From: Asanoa iriomotensis
GTDB lineage: Bacteria > Actinomycetota > Actinomycetes > Mycobacteriales > Micromonosporaceae
DNA length: 64,000 bases
Direction of reading: 5' to 3'
Assembly: GCF_016862515.1 (NCBI RefSeq)
Contig: NZ_BONC01000012.1
Coordinates: 1 to 64,000 of the forward strand
The first letter of the stretch is position 1; each line of letters opens with the position of its first letter. A program made the position numbers and the translations under genes. This document shows, piece after piece, positions 41,596 through 50,234 of this stretch. Below the pieces are notes generated by a model. It saw only the letters and a program-made list of their open reading frames with translations, did no database searches and was not told the DNA's origin.

Positions 41596-42765
41596 ATGAC
41601 CGACGACCTCGTCGCGCGTACGCGGACGTTCGTGGACGAACAGGTGATCCCGGTCGAGGACGCGTTCGACGGCGACGTGGCCGCCGCGGGCGGTGACCGG
41701 CTGCGGGTCGACCTGCAGAAGCTGGCGCGCGCCGCGGGGGTCTTCGCGCCGCACGCGCCGCGCGAGTTCGGCGGGCTCGGCCTGGGGATGGTCGAACGGG
41801 CGCCGGTGTTCGAGGCCGCCGGCCGGTCGCTGTTCGGGCCGATGGCCGTCGGCATCAACGCGCCCGACGAGGGCAACCTCCACCTGCTGGAGCGGGTCGC
41901 GTCTCCTCCGCAGCGGACGCGCTACCTGGCGCCGCTGGCCCGGGGTGAGCAGCGATCGGCGTTCGCGATGACCGAGCCGCCGCCGGGTGCCGGGTCGGAT
42001 CCGAGCGCGCTGCGGACACTCGCCACGCGGAGCTCCGGCGGGTGGTCGCTGACCGGGCTCAAGAAGTTCATCACGGGCGCGGACGGTGCGGGTTTCTACA
42101 TCGTCATGGCCCGCACGAGCGGCGAACCGGACTCACCCGGCGGCGCGACGATGTTCCTGGTGCCCGCGGACCGGTCCGGCCTGCGCGTCACGCGGCACGT
42201 GGCGACGATGGACCGCTCGATGATCGGCGGGCACTGCGAGCTGTCCCTGACCGACGTGCCGGTCGGGCCCGACGACGTGCTCGGCGCGGTGGACGAGGGG
42301 TTCCACTACGCGCAGGTCCGGTTGGGACCGGCGCGGCTGACGCACGTGATGCGCTGGCTGGGCGCGGCGCAACGGGCCCACGAGGCGGCGGTCGCCTACG
42401 TCAGCTCCCGGTCCCTGTTCGGCGCTCCGCTGGCGCGGCAGGGCATGGTCGAGCTGATGATCGCGGACAACGAGGTGGACCTCGCCGCCGCGCGGGCCCT
42501 GCTGTTGACGGCGTGCCGGGTGCTGGACGCGGGCGGGGCCGGGCGGGAGGAGACGTCGCTGGCCAAGGTGTTCGGTGCCGAGGCGCTGGGCCGGGTCGCG
42601 GACCGCGCCACGCAGATGTGCGGCGGTGCCGGGGTCTCGGCCGACCTGCCGATCGCCCGGATCGCCCGGGAGCTGCGGCCGTTCCGGATCTACGACGGCC
42701 CGTCGGAGGTGCATCGGATGTCGCTGGCCCGGCGAGCGGTCCGGCGCTACGGCGTGTCGCCGTAG
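41596..42765 (+). CDS. Acyl-CoA dehydrogenase
   Basis: 389 residues from ATG 41596 (GTG 41590 is possible; GGAGAGG is upstream). The FAD-contacting segments FAMTEPPPGAGSDPS and LTGLKKFITGADGAGFYIV, the SMIGGHCELSLTDVPV region, and the C-terminal MCGGAGVSADLPIARIARELRPF with YDGPSEVHRMSLARRAV are those of acyl-CoA dehydrogenases. The usual YEGT(S)EI is YDGPSEV here, so the catalytic base position should be checked. It desaturates an acyl-CoA using FAD and is divergent from the operon with the APH-like kinase and acyl-CoA ligase, which probably supply its substrate. Confidence 0.92.
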   Translation: MTDDLVARTRTFVDEQVIPVEDAFDGDVAAAGGDRLRVDLQKLARAAGVFAPHAPREFGGLGLGMVERAPVFEAAGRSLFGPMAVGINAPDEGNLHLLERVASPPQRTRYLAPLARGEQRSAFAMTEPPPGAGSDPSALRTLATRSSGGWSLTGLKKFITGADGAGFYIVMARTSGEPDSPGGATMFLVPADRSGLRVTRHVATMDRSMIGGHCELSLTDVPVGPDDVLGAVDEGFHYAQVRLGPARLTHVMRWLGAAQRAHEAAVAYVSSRSLFGAPLARQGMVELMIADNEVDLAAARALLLTACRVLDAGGAGREETSLAKVFGAEALGRVADRATQMCGGAGVSADLPIARIARELRPFRIYDGPSEVHRMSLARRAVRRYGVSP

Positions 42766-43259
42766 AGCTCGTCCTCGCTGAGCACCGGCGCCTGGTCGTG
42801 CTGGCGGCCGGCCCGCGCGGCGAAACCGAACATCGGCCCGCGCGCCGGCCGCATCGGTGCGAACCCGCCGAAGCCCAACGGTTTGGGGATGTCGTCGTAG
42901 ACGGCTTCCATGCCGCCCTGCATGAGATAGGTCTCGTGCCAGAACCCGGTGCCGCCGCTGTCACGCAGGAAGTCGCGCCACCACTGCTTGTGTGGTTCGG
43001 AGCGGGCCCAGGCCAGCAGGGACGGCATGTCCCGCCAGTACTGCCGCATGCCGACGTTCATCGGGAACAATGAATAGACCAGCTGCTCGTGCAGGAGCAG
43101 CCCGTCGGGCTGGTCGGCCGCCGACTTGGCGATCCGCGGGCCGAATCCCAACAGGGTACGCATGCCGTAGAGCCGGTTGACCCGCATGCCGAGGTAGATC
43201 ACGACCAGCTCTGGATAGCCCGACAGGTCGACGGTCTGCCGGTTGACTCGGGTCGCCAT
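42747..43259 (-). CDS. DUF4188 (monooxygenase af470-like) family protein
   Basis: 170 residues from ATG 43259 with GAGGGGG 7 nt upstream. The segments VVIYLGMRVNRLYGMRTLLGFGP, MRQYWRDMPSLLAWARSEPHKQWWRDF and GFWHETYLMQGGMEAVYDD are typical of DUF4188, a ferredoxin-like dimeric alpha/beta barrel related to small haem or cofactor-free monooxygenases and aldoxime dehydratases. The substrate is unknown. It lies beyond the hairpin that ends the molybdenum hydroxylase operon and overlaps the acyl-CoA dehydrogenase tail by 19 bp. Confidence 0.78.
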   Translation of the reverse strand: MATRVNRQTVDLSGYPELVVIYLGMRVNRLYGMRTLLGFGPRIAKSAADQPDGLLLHEQLVYSLFPMNVGMRQYWRDMPSLLAWARSEPHKQWWRDFLRDSGGTGFWHETYLMQGGMEAVYDDIPKPLGFGGFAPMRPARGPMFGFAARAGRQHDQAPVLSEDELYGDTP

Positions 43260-43312
43260 GGTCACGCCCCCTCACTGCCGCTCTCCCCCGAGCTTAGACA
43301 CCCCGCAGATCG

Positions 43313-43340
43313 CGGCGGCCGGTCCGGGCGCCGGCCGCCG
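43313..43340 (-). terminator. Hairpin terminator of the molybdenum hydroxylase operon
   Basis: Perfect 10-bp stem (CGGCGGCCGG and its complement) with an 8-nt loop, 11 bp downstream of the YciI-like stop codon. It separates the operon from the DUF4188 gene. Confidence 0.75.
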
Positions 43341-43351
43341 TCGATCGTCGG

Positions 43352-43627
43352 TCAGGCCGGGAGCCCGACGGTGATCTTCCACTCGCGCAGGAGGCGGTCC
43401 TTCGTCACGTCGAGCTGGGTGTACGGGTCCTGGTCGACCAGGGCCTGCGCGGCCTCGATGTCGTCGGCGGACAGCACGATGATGCCGCCGCTGAGGTCGG
43501 CCAGCGGGCCCGCGAGCACCAGCGCGCCGTCCGCCTTCAGTTTGTCGAGGTGCGCCAGGTGGTCGGGGCGCCGTTCGGCGCGCAGCGGGGTGTCGTTGTA
43601 GCCGTACGTCAGGATGAAGTGGGCCAT
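43352..43627 (-). CDS. YciI-like protein
   Basis: 91 residues from ATG 43627. MAHFILTYGYNDTP, RRPDHLAHLDKLKADGALVLAGPL and QALVDQDPYTQLDV match the YCII family, a ferredoxin-like fold with a conserved His-Asp pair (here HLAHLD...) proposed to be catalytic. It is the last gene of the operon, 25 bp after the amidohydrolase, and probably helps in the same degradative route, for example as a small hydrolase or dehalogenase-like enzyme. Confidence 0.88.
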   Translation of the reverse strand: MAHFILTYGYNDTPLRAERRPDHLAHLDKLKADGALVLAGPLADLSGGIIVLSADDIEAAQALVDQDPYTQLDVTKDRLLREWKITVGLPA

Positions 43628-43652
43628 GCGGGTTTGCCTTTCGTCGTTGTGG

Positions 43653-44558
43653 TCAGAGGCCGTAGACCCGGCGGGCCGTACGGGAGAAGACATCGGCCCG
43701 TTCGTCGGCGGACCGGTCGCGCAGGGCCTGTTTCCAGGCGCCCGTCAGCGTCGCGGCGTCCGTCCACAGTGTCTCGACCGGGAGGTTCGTGCCGAACATC
43801 GCCCGGGATGAGCCGAACCCGTCCAGCACCTCGTCCGCGACGAAGCGGAGCAGGTCGGTGTCGACGCGGTGGACGAAGGTGCCCTGGCCGGTCAGCTTGA
43901 CGACGATGTTCGGGCAGGCGGCCAGCTCGCGCATGCCGGCCCGCCATGACGCCACCTCGGCCTCGTCGGTGCGGTCCACCAGCATGCCGGCGTGCACCAG
44001 CACGAACTGGACCCCGGGGTGGTCGGCCACGAGGGTGGCGGCGTCGGGCATCTGGTCGGCGAAGACCTGGAGCTCGAACAGCCAGCCCAGGTCGGCCAGC
44101 GCCGCGATGTTGTCGCGGAAGACCGGGTCCTTCATGCGGTCCGGCGCGTCCGCGAAACGAAACTCGGGCCGCTCGTGCCAGTGGAGTTGCAGGCGGGTGC
44201 CCACCACGAGCGGGCTGGCCCGCTGCTGTTCGCGCATCACCTCGACCGCGTCCGGCGAGAACAGGTCCGCGCAGCCGACCATCGCCATCGGCCAGCCCGT
44301 CCGCGCGTGCAGGTCGGCGATCCAGCGCACCTCGTCGACGACCCGGTCCATCGGCCAGTTCGGCTGCACGTACACCGAGGTGCCGATGCCCGCCGACGCC
44401 GCGTCCCGCAGGTATTCCTCGATCAGGTAGTCGCGGCGGATCGGCTCGTACGGGCCGAAGATCCGCGGGACCATCGGGCCTGACAGCCACGGCATGTCCG
44501 CCTGGCGCCACACGTGGTGGTGCGAGTCGACGATGTCGCCCGCGTACACCTCAGACAT
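43653..44558 (-). CDS. Amidohydrolase family protein (TIM-barrel, ACMSD/lactonase-like)
   Basis: 301 residues. The start DSHHHVWRQADMPWLSGP, the middle VGTRLQLH and LVHAGM motifs and the late MFGTNLPVETLW match the amidohydrolase-2 group that includes 2-pyrone-4,6-dicarboxylate lactonase, fuconolactonase and aminocarboxymuconate decarboxylase. It starts 8 bp inside the VWA gene end, so it belongs to the operon. A ring or lactone opening step after Mo-dependent hydroxylation is an attractive guess. Confidence 0.88.
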   Translation of the reverse strand: MSEVYAGDIVDSHHHVWRQADMPWLSGPMVPRIFGPYEPIRRDYLIEEYLRDAASAGIGTSVYVQPNWPMDRVVDEVRWIADLHARTGWPMAMVGCADLFSPDAVEVMREQQRASPLVVGTRLQLHWHERPEFRFADAPDRMKDPVFRDNIAALADLGWLFELQVFADQMPDAATLVADHPGVQFVLVHAGMLVDRTDEAEVASWRAGMRELAACPNIVVKLTGQGTFVHRVDTDLLRFVADEVLDGFGSSRAMFGTNLPVETLWTDAATLTGAWKQALRDRSADERADVFSRTARRVYGL

Positions 44559-45693
44559 GGTCAGTCCTTTCCACGAAATGGCGGCGCACCGCGGTCAGCG
44601 CGGTGTCGAGGTCCCGCACCCCGGTCAGCGCGTCGAGGTGGCCGAGCACGGCCGACATCCCGCGGGTCACGGGCCGGTACTCGGGATCGCAGGCCAGCGG
44701 CGACCACCAGCACAGCCGGTGCGCGAGCAGGGAGAGCCGGCGGGTGGCGTCGACCATCGCCGTGCAGTCGCCGCGCTCCAGGCCGTCGGAGAGGACGAGC
44801 ACGAGGGCGTCGCGGGCGAGCGCCGTGTGGCGGGTGTTCGCGAGGAACGCTCGCAGGCTCGGGCCGATCAGGGTGCCGCCGTCGGCGTCCAGCACGACCC
44901 GGGCCAGCGACGCCAGCGCGGTGTCGACGTCGGGGGCGCGCAGCAGCGGGGTCACCCTCGTCAGTCGCGTGCCGAACGTGAAGACCTCGGCGCGGGCACA
45001 GGTCGCGACGACGGCGTGCGCGAATCGCAGATAGTCCGGGCTGTGCTGCTTCATCGAACCGGACACGTCGACGAGTACGAGGACCCGGCGCTGGCGTGGC
45101 GGCCGGTCCCGCCAGTGCAGCCGGGTGATCTCGCCGTGCGTGCGGCGGGAGTCGAGGTAGACCGCGCGCAGGTCCAGGCTCTGCCAGCGGCGACCACCTG
45201 GCCGGCGCCGGCGGGACCGGGTCGGCGGGACCGCGCCGGGCAGCTCGCGGCAGAGCTGCCGCATGACCTCGTGCGCGGGCGGTGTGGTGGGTGCGAAGCG
45301 CTTCACGCCCTCGGGGGTGACCCCGCCGGCTGCGAGGCCGGCACCGCCGCCGGTCTGGTCGAGCAGGACGTCAGTGTCGCCCTCCCCCGGCCGGCCGGAC
45401 GGCTGCTCCTCGTCTGCTGGGGGCGGTTCGGGGGCCAGCACCGCGGCGTCGAGGCCGGCCGCGCCGAAGAACCGCCGGAACACCTCGTCATACACGAGAA
45501 GCTCGGGTTCCGCCGACACCAAAGTCGCGGCGCCGACCCAGTACAGCTGTCCGACGGTCGCCGGTGCGAGGGCGTCGATGCCGGCGAAGAACCCCATCTG
45601 TTTGTTGGCGGGCACGCGCAGCCCCGCGCCGCGCAGGGCGCCGAGGAAAGCGAAGAGATGGTCCCGGGTACGCGCGACCAGCGCGTCAGTCAT
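44551..45693 (-). CDS. VWA domain-containing CoxE-like protein
   Basis: 380 residues. A C-terminal von Willebrand A domain holds the MIDAS motif DVSGSMK, with later T and D ligands (DADGGTLIGPSL, LVLSDGLERGD). The N-terminal half has an acidic/Gly-rich linker. This layout is that of CoxE, which works with a MoxR ATPase (CoxD) in maturing the active site of molybdenum hydroxylases. It overlaps the MoxR gene by 8 bp and the amidohydrolase by 8 bp. Confidence 0.9.
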   Translation of the reverse strand: MTDALVARTRDHLFAFLGALRGAGLRVPANKQMGFFAGIDALAPATVGQLYWVGAATLVSAEPELLVYDEVFRRFFGAAGLDAAVLAPEPPPADEEQPSGRPGEGDTDVLLDQTGGGAGLAAGGVTPEGVKRFAPTTPPAHEVMRQLCRELPGAVPPTRSRRRRPGGRRWQSLDLRAVYLDSRRTHGEITRLHWRDRPPRQRRVLVLVDVSGSMKQHSPDYLRFAHAVVATCARAEVFTFGTRLTRVTPLLRAPDVDTALASLARVVLDADGGTLIGPSLRAFLANTRHTALARDALVLVLSDGLERGDCTAMVDATRRLSLLAHRLCWWSPLACDPEYRPVTRGMSAVLGHLDALTGVRDLDTALTAVRRHFVERTDHV

Positions 45694-46546
45694 CGGGGAA
45701 CACCTCGCTGGCGTGCGCGGCGACCAGCGCGCCGTCCTCCTCGTTCTTCAGCACGAGTCCCAGCGACGCCCGCAACGCCTCGGACCACTCCACGCCCTCG
45801 GCCGCCAGCGAGAGCGAGCCCTGCGCCCACGCGATCGACTCGGCGATGCCGGGCCGCTTCAACGGCCCCAGCGAACGGATGACGTTGACGGACCGGACGA
45901 GCCGCTCGGCGGCGGCAGTGGTGAGCCCGGGCGCCTGCGCCTCGACGATCGCGCGTTCGCGCTCGGGCTCCGGGAACGGGATCCAGTGGTAGAGGCAGCG
46001 CCGCTTGAGCGCGTCGTGCAGCTCCCTTGTCCGGTTGGAGGTGAGCACGACCAGCGGCGGCACCTTCGCCGTCACCGTGCCGACCTCGGGGATCGTGATC
46101 TGGAAGCCGTCGAGGAACTCCAGCAGGAACGCCTCGAACTCGCTGTCGGCCCGGTCGATCTCATCGATCAGCAGGACGGCGCCGGTCTCGCTTCGCACGG
46201 CCCGCAGCAGCGGGCGTTCCAGCATGAACTCGTCCGCGTAGAGGTTGCCGACGGCGGTGTGCTCGACCTCGGCCGACCGCAGGCGCAGCAACTGCCTGAG
46301 GTAGTCCCACTCGTAGAGGACCTGCGAGACGTCGATGCCCTCGTAGCACTGCACCCGGATCAGCTCGCGCTCCAGCGCGTCGGCCAGCACGTGCGAGACC
46401 TGTGTCTTCCCTACGCCCGGCTCACCCTCGAGCAGCAGCGGCCGGCGCAGGGCGATCGCGAGCCGGATGGCGGTCACCAGTCCTTCGTCGGCGAAGTACC
46501 GCCGCTCCTCCAGCCGCCGCCGGAACGTCTCGTGGTCGAGCGGCAT
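45686..46546 (-). CDS. MoxR-family AAA ATPase (CoxD-like)
   Basis: 286 residues from ATG 46546, which shares one base with the stop of the preceding subunit gene (TGATG). Walker A GEPGVGKT, Walker B VLLIDEIDRAD, sensor VLTSNRTRELHDALKRRC and the arginine finger are intact. MoxR ATPases remodel metalloenzymes during cofactor insertion; in CO dehydrogenase operons CoxD is needed for sulphuration of the Mo centre. Its place right after the molybdopterin subunits supports the same job here. Confidence 0.92.
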   Translation of the reverse strand: MPLDHETFRRRLEERRYFADEGLVTAIRLAIALRRPLLLEGEPGVGKTQVSHVLADALERELIRVQCYEGIDVSQVLYEWDYLRQLLRLRSAEVEHTAVGNLYADEFMLERPLLRAVRSETGAVLLIDEIDRADSEFEAFLLEFLDGFQITIPEVGTVTAKVPPLVVLTSNRTRELHDALKRRCLYHWIPFPEPERERAIVEAQAPGLTTAAAERLVRSVNVIRSLGPLKRPGIAESIAWAQGSLSLAAEGVEWSEALRASLGLVLKNEEDGALVAAHASEVFPDD

Positions 46547-47553
46547 CACGCGGCCCGGAGCGCGTCTAGTCCACGCAGGACGGACTCGGGCGTGAACGGC
46601 ATCGTGGTCAGCCGCACGCCGCAGGCGTCGAAGATGGCGTTCGCGATCGCCGGGATCGGCGCGTTCGCGGTCATCTCGCCGATGCCCTTGGCGCCGAAGG
46701 GGCCGTTGGACGCGGGCCGTTCGAGGATCACGCTGGTCTGGACGGGGATCTCGGCCGGGCCGGGCATCAGGTACTCGCAGAAGTCGATCGGTCCGTGCGC
46801 CCGGGAGGCCGGGTAGTAGGGCTCGGTCGACTCGAAGATGGCGTGGGAGACGCCCATCCACGCGCCGCCCTCGACCTGCTGGGCGACCATCGCGGGGTTG
46901 AGCGCGCGGCCGATCTCGTACGTGTTGTACATGCGCAGCACGGTCACGATGCCGGTCTCGTCGTCCACCTCGACCTCGGCGACGGTGCACGCGTGCGCCT
47001 GGCAGGAGTCCGGGTCCATCTCGCCGGTCTCGGGCACCGGATAGCTGCGCTCCTTGAGGAAGATGCCGCGCCCGGAGATGCTCTTGCCCTGCTTGAAATG
47101 GGCGGCGAGCGCGATGTCCGAGATGTGGATCTTCGTGGCCGGGCTGCCCTTCAGGCGGACGAACCCGGTGCCGTCGGTCTCCAGGTCGCCGGCGTCGACC
47201 TCGAGCTCGTCGGCGGCGACCTGGAGCATGACCTCGCGGGCCTCGCGGGCGGCCATGATGACCGCGTTGCCGACCCGGTGGGTGCCGCGGCTCGCGAACG
47301 TGCCCATGCAGTGCGGCCCGGTGTCGGTGTCCGCGGTGTCGATGATGACGTTCTCCATCGGGATGCCGAGGGTCTCCGCCGCGCACTGTGCGACGACGGT
47401 CTTGAGCCCCTGGCCGAGGTCGACGGACGAGAGGGTGACCACGAAGCCGCCCATCGTGGTCGCGTGGATGATCGCCTGTGACGGGTCGCCGCCGAGGTTC
47501 ATGCCGGTGGGGTAGTTGACGGACGCGTACCCCCGTCCACGCAGGAGGGTCAT
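46546..47553 (-). CDS. Molybdenum hydroxylase, molybdopterin subunit, C-terminal half (NdhM-like)
   Basis: 335 residues matching only the second half of XdhB/CoxL-type large subunits. It carries LSSVDLGQGLKTVVAQ (a Moco-contacting segment) and PFGAKGIGEMT, whose Glu is the catalytic base of this enzyme family. It begins at ATG 47553 with AGAGGAG 7 nt upstream and an ATGA overlap with the N-terminal-half gene, so it is separately translated and is not a frameshift. A two-gene molybdopterin subunit of this kind is known in nicotinate dehydrogenase of Eubacterium barkeri (NdhL + NdhM). Confidence 0.88.
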   Translation of the reverse strand: MTLLRGRGYASVNYPTGMNLGGDPSQAIIHATTMGGFVVTLSSVDLGQGLKTVVAQCAAETLGIPMENVIIDTADTDTGPHCMGTFASRGTHRVGNAVIMAAREAREVMLQVAADELEVDAGDLETDGTGFVRLKGSPATKIHISDIALAAHFKQGKSISGRGIFLKERSYPVPETGEMDPDSCQAHACTVAEVEVDDETGIVTVLRMYNTYEIGRALNPAMVAQQVEGGAWMGVSHAIFESTEPYYPASRAHGPIDFCEYLMPGPAEIPVQTSVILERPASNGPFGAKGIGEMTANAPIPAIANAIFDACGVRLTTMPFTPESVLRGLDALRAA

Positions 47554-48938
47554 GCTTGCGCTCCTCTCGGGGTCGTGGACGACATGGCCCGGTACTCCTC
47601 CGGCAACTCGTGCCCGACCAGCTCGGCCGCCCGTTGGATGACCTCGATCAGCGCGGTGCCGGAGGCGACCTTGCGGTGCGCCTTCAGGTCGCCGTCGCGG
47701 TAGGCGTTGCGGAGCCGGAACTCCAACGGGTCCAGGTCGAGCGCGCGGGCGATCCGGTCCATTTGCGACTCGATGGCGAAGTCGGCGATGGTGACACCGA
47801 AACCGCGCATGGCGCTCGACGGCGTGCGGTTGGTGTAGACGCAGTGGCAGTCGGCGTGGACGTTCGGGATCGTGTACGGGCCGGGCAGGTGCGCGGCCGC
47901 CTTGGTGGCGCCGTAGGGCGAGTGCCGCGCGTAGGCGCCGGCGTCCACATAGAGCATGATCTTGCGCGCGACGATCCGGCCGTCGCTCAGCACGCCGTCC
48001 TTGATGTAGATGCGTTCCGCCGCCCGCGGCGACGAGACCTGCATCTCCTCCTCGCGGGTGTAGACGAACTTCACCGGCCGGTTGGTGAGCGTGGCCGCGA
48101 TGCAGGCGAGGGGCTCGACCATGACGTCGACCTTGCCGCCGAAGCCGCCGCCGACGGTGCCGCCCTTGACCTGGAGGTCGGTGGGCGCCCGGTTGATGAT
48201 CAGCGCGGTGTTGTCGAGGGTGAAGAACGCGGCCTGGGTGTTGCTGTGGATGAGCAGGCGCCCGTTGCTCTGCGGCACGACGATGCAGCCGGTGGTCTCG
48301 GTCGGCGCGTGCTCGATCGGCGCGGAGCTGTAGCGCCAGTCGAAGACGTGGTCCGCCCGGGCGAAGCCGGCCTCCACGTCGCCGAACCGGATCCGGCGGG
48401 AGTGGTGGCCCTCGTACACGAAATAGTTGGTGCCGGCCCGTTTGATGATCGGCGCGTCGGGCGACATCGCCTCCTCGACGTCGAGCACCGCCGGCAGTTC
48501 GGTGTAGCTGACTCGCACCCGGCTGGCGCCCTCGAGCGCGGCGGCCTCCGAGTCGGCCACGACGGCCACGATGGGTTCGCCCTTGTAGATGACCCGGTCC
48601 TCGGCGAGCACCGGCTCGTCGTCGGGGCCGATGCCGATGAGCCGGAGCACGCCGTACCAGTTGGCCGGCACGTCCTTGTAGGTGAGCACGCGCAGGACGC
48701 CCGGCGTCTGTTCCGCGTGGGAGGTGTCGACGCTGTCGATGAGCGCGTGGTGGTGCGGCGAGCGATGGATCTTGAGGTGCGCCAGGTTCGGGAACGTCCG
48801 GTCCTCGAAGAACTCGGTGCGGCCCGTGACGTGGCCGAGGGCGTCGGAGCGCGGGACGGTGGTGCCGATGACCTTGAAGCCCGGGGCCGCGCGCTCGTCC
48901 TTGAAGTAGTCCGGGTCGATCGGGTTGATCTTGGCCAT
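47550..48938 (-). CDS. Molybdenum hydroxylase, molybdopterin subunit, N-terminal half (NdhL-like)
   Basis: 462 residues from ATG 48938 (TGATG with the FeS gene). It covers the ald_Xan_dh domain (ALGHVTGRTEFFEDRTF, LTYKDVPANWYG, EDRVIYKGEPIVAVVADSE) and the first molybdopterin-binding domain with GGTVGGGFGGK and the FVYTREEEM and AMRGFG loops. It stops after the first Moco domain; the partner gene supplies the rest, and together they give 797 residues, the length of a normal large subunit. The loop TPSSAMRGFG lacks the Cys of form I CO dehydrogenase, so CO is not the expected substrate. Hydroxylation of a heteroaromatic or aldehyde is likely. Confidence 0.88.
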   Translation of the reverse strand: MAKINPIDPDYFKDERAAPGFKVIGTTVPRSDALGHVTGRTEFFEDRTFPNLAHLKIHRSPHHHALIDSVDTSHAEQTPGVLRVLTYKDVPANWYGVLRLIGIGPDDEPVLAEDRVIYKGEPIVAVVADSEAAALEGASRVRVSYTELPAVLDVEEAMSPDAPIIKRAGTNYFVYEGHHSRRIRFGDVEAGFARADHVFDWRYSSAPIEHAPTETTGCIVVPQSNGRLLIHSNTQAAFFTLDNTALIINRAPTDLQVKGGTVGGGFGGKVDVMVEPLACIAATLTNRPVKFVYTREEEMQVSSPRAAERIYIKDGVLSDGRIVARKIMLYVDAGAYARHSPYGATKAAAHLPGPYTIPNVHADCHCVYTNRTPSSAMRGFGVTIADFAIESQMDRIARALDLDPLEFRLRNAYRDGDLKAHRKVASGTALIEVIQRAAELVGHELPEEYRAMSSTTPRGAQA

Positions 48939-49429
48939 CAGTGCGTCGCCTCCACCCGGTTCCGCCGCCTCTCCGCGGCGTCGAGGATCGCGCTGACGAT
49001 CGGCGCGTAGCCGGTGCAGCGGCACACGTTGCCGCTGATCGCCTCGTTGACCTCGTCGGCCGTCGGGTCGGGGTTGCGGGCCAGCAGCGCCTCGGCCGAC
49101 ATCAGCATGCCGGGGGTGCAGAACCCGCACTGGGTGGCGAACCCGTCGAGGAACGCCTGTTGGACGTCGCTGAGCTGCTGGCCGTCGGCGAGACCCTCGA
49201 CCGTGGCGATGTCGGCGCCGTCGACGGTGGTGGCGGGCACCAGGCACGAGACGACGGGCGCGCCGTCGAGCAGGACCGTGCACGAGCCGCAGGCGCCCTG
49301 CGCGCATCCGCGCTTGGCACCGGTCAGGCCGAGCTGTTCCCGCAGGGCCAACAGCAGGGTCGTGCCGGGCCTGGCCATGAACGCCTGGTCGACGCCGTTG
49401 ACCTTGAGGTTGACGATGGTGACGGTCAT
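48938..49429 (-). CDS. Molybdenum hydroxylase 2Fe-2S subunit
   Basis: 163 residues with both clusters: the plant-type site CAQGACGSCTVLLDG...C (about residues 42-62) and the four-helix site QCGFCTPG...GNVCRCTGY (about 99-140). It passes electrons from the Mo centre to the FAD subunit. This is the small subunit (CoxS/XdhC/NdhS type) of the enzyme encoded around it. A 15-bp gap separates it from the FAD gene. Confidence 0.95.
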   Translation of the reverse strand: MTVTIVNLKVNGVDQAFMARPGTTLLLALREQLGLTGAKRGCAQGACGSCTVLLDGAPVVSCLVPATTVDGADIATVEGLADGQQLSDVQQAFLDGFATQCGFCTPGMLMSAEALLARNPDPTADEVNEAISGNVCRCTGYAPIVSAILDAAERRRNRVEATH

Positions 49430-49444
49430 AGGGCCGGTCCCCTA

Positions 49445-50221
49445 TCAGTGGCCGAGCAGCGCGCGGCGGAGGTGGACGGGGAAGACGCGCGTGCGGTACC
49501 ACGCGGAGGCGTAGGCGTCGTCGACGGGCGCGAGCTCGCTCAGGCCCGCCTCCGCAGCCGCGGGGACGGTCTCGTCGGTCAGCGGTTGGCCGGCGAGCGC
49601 CGCTTCGACGGCGTGTGCCCGGATGATCTGGTTGCCGACGCCGCCGAGTGCGACGCGAACCGCGGACTCGCCGATCACCGCTGCGACCGTGACGATCGAC
49701 GCCGAGTTGAAGCGGCGGCGCGCCGCCTTGAGGTATTTGAAGCTGCCGTCGGCGGGCTGTGTGAAGGCGACCTCGGTGACGAGGCCGCGCGGGTCGGTGA
49801 CGAACTCCTCGACCGTCAGCTCGTGCGTGCCGCCGTCGACGACCGTGACCCGGGCGGCCAGCGCGACCAGCGCGACCGCGAGGTCGCCGTGCGGCTGGTG
49901 GGCGAACAGGTTGCCGCCGACCGTCGCGAGGTTGCGGACGGGGACCGAGGCGATCGAGCGTACGACCGGATCGAGGATCGCCAACCGCGGGTCGTGCTCC
50001 ACCTGGCCGAGGGTCGTCGCGGCCCCGATCCGCACGGTCGCGCCGTCGAGGTGGATGCCGGCCAGACCCGCGCGGCGCAGGCTGACCAGCTCGGTCGGTG
50101 GCGAGGCGTAGTCGTTGAGCAGCGGCATCAGGCTCGTGCCGCCGCCCAGCGGGGTGGCACCGCTTTCGAGCAGGCGCACCGCCGCGGCGACGTCGTCGGG
50201 GACATGAACCTCGGTCAGCAT
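49445..50221 (-). CDS. Molybdenum hydroxylase FAD-binding subunit
   Basis: 258 residues from ATG 50221 with AAAGGGG upstream. The FAD loops GGGTSLMPLLND and ATVGGNLFAHQPHGDLAVAL define the CoxM/XdhB/NdhF type medium subunit, which hands electrons to NAD+ or another acceptor. It is the first gene of the operon, directly behind the palindrome shared with the divergent GntR regulator. A longer reading frame upstream to 50881 is a shadow of that regulator. Confidence 0.94.
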   Translation of the reverse strand: MLTEVHVPDDVAAAVRLLESGATPLGGGTSLMPLLNDYASPPTELVSLRRAGLAGIHLDGATVRIGAATTLGQVEHDPRLAILDPVVRSIASVPVRNLATVGGNLFAHQPHGDLAVALVALAARVTVVDGGTHELTVEEFVTDPRGLVTEVAFTQPADGSFKYLKAARRRFNSASIVTVAAVIGESAVRVALGGVGNQIIRAHAVEAALAGQPLTDETVPAAAEAGLSELAPVDDAYASAWYRTRVFPVHLRRALLGH

Positions 50222-50234
50222 GCGCGGCCCCTTT

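Noticed and set aside
46546-48938. Molybdopterin subunit broken by frameshift
   Set aside because: Both parts have good starts, the second has a ribosome binding site, the join is ATGA and the split falls at the known NdhL/NdhM domain boundary.
46546-50221. Form I aerobic CO dehydrogenase (coxMSL with coxDE)
   Set aside because: The order and maturation genes are similar, but the large subunit loop TPSSAMRGFG lacks the Cys-containing form I signature and the subunit is split.
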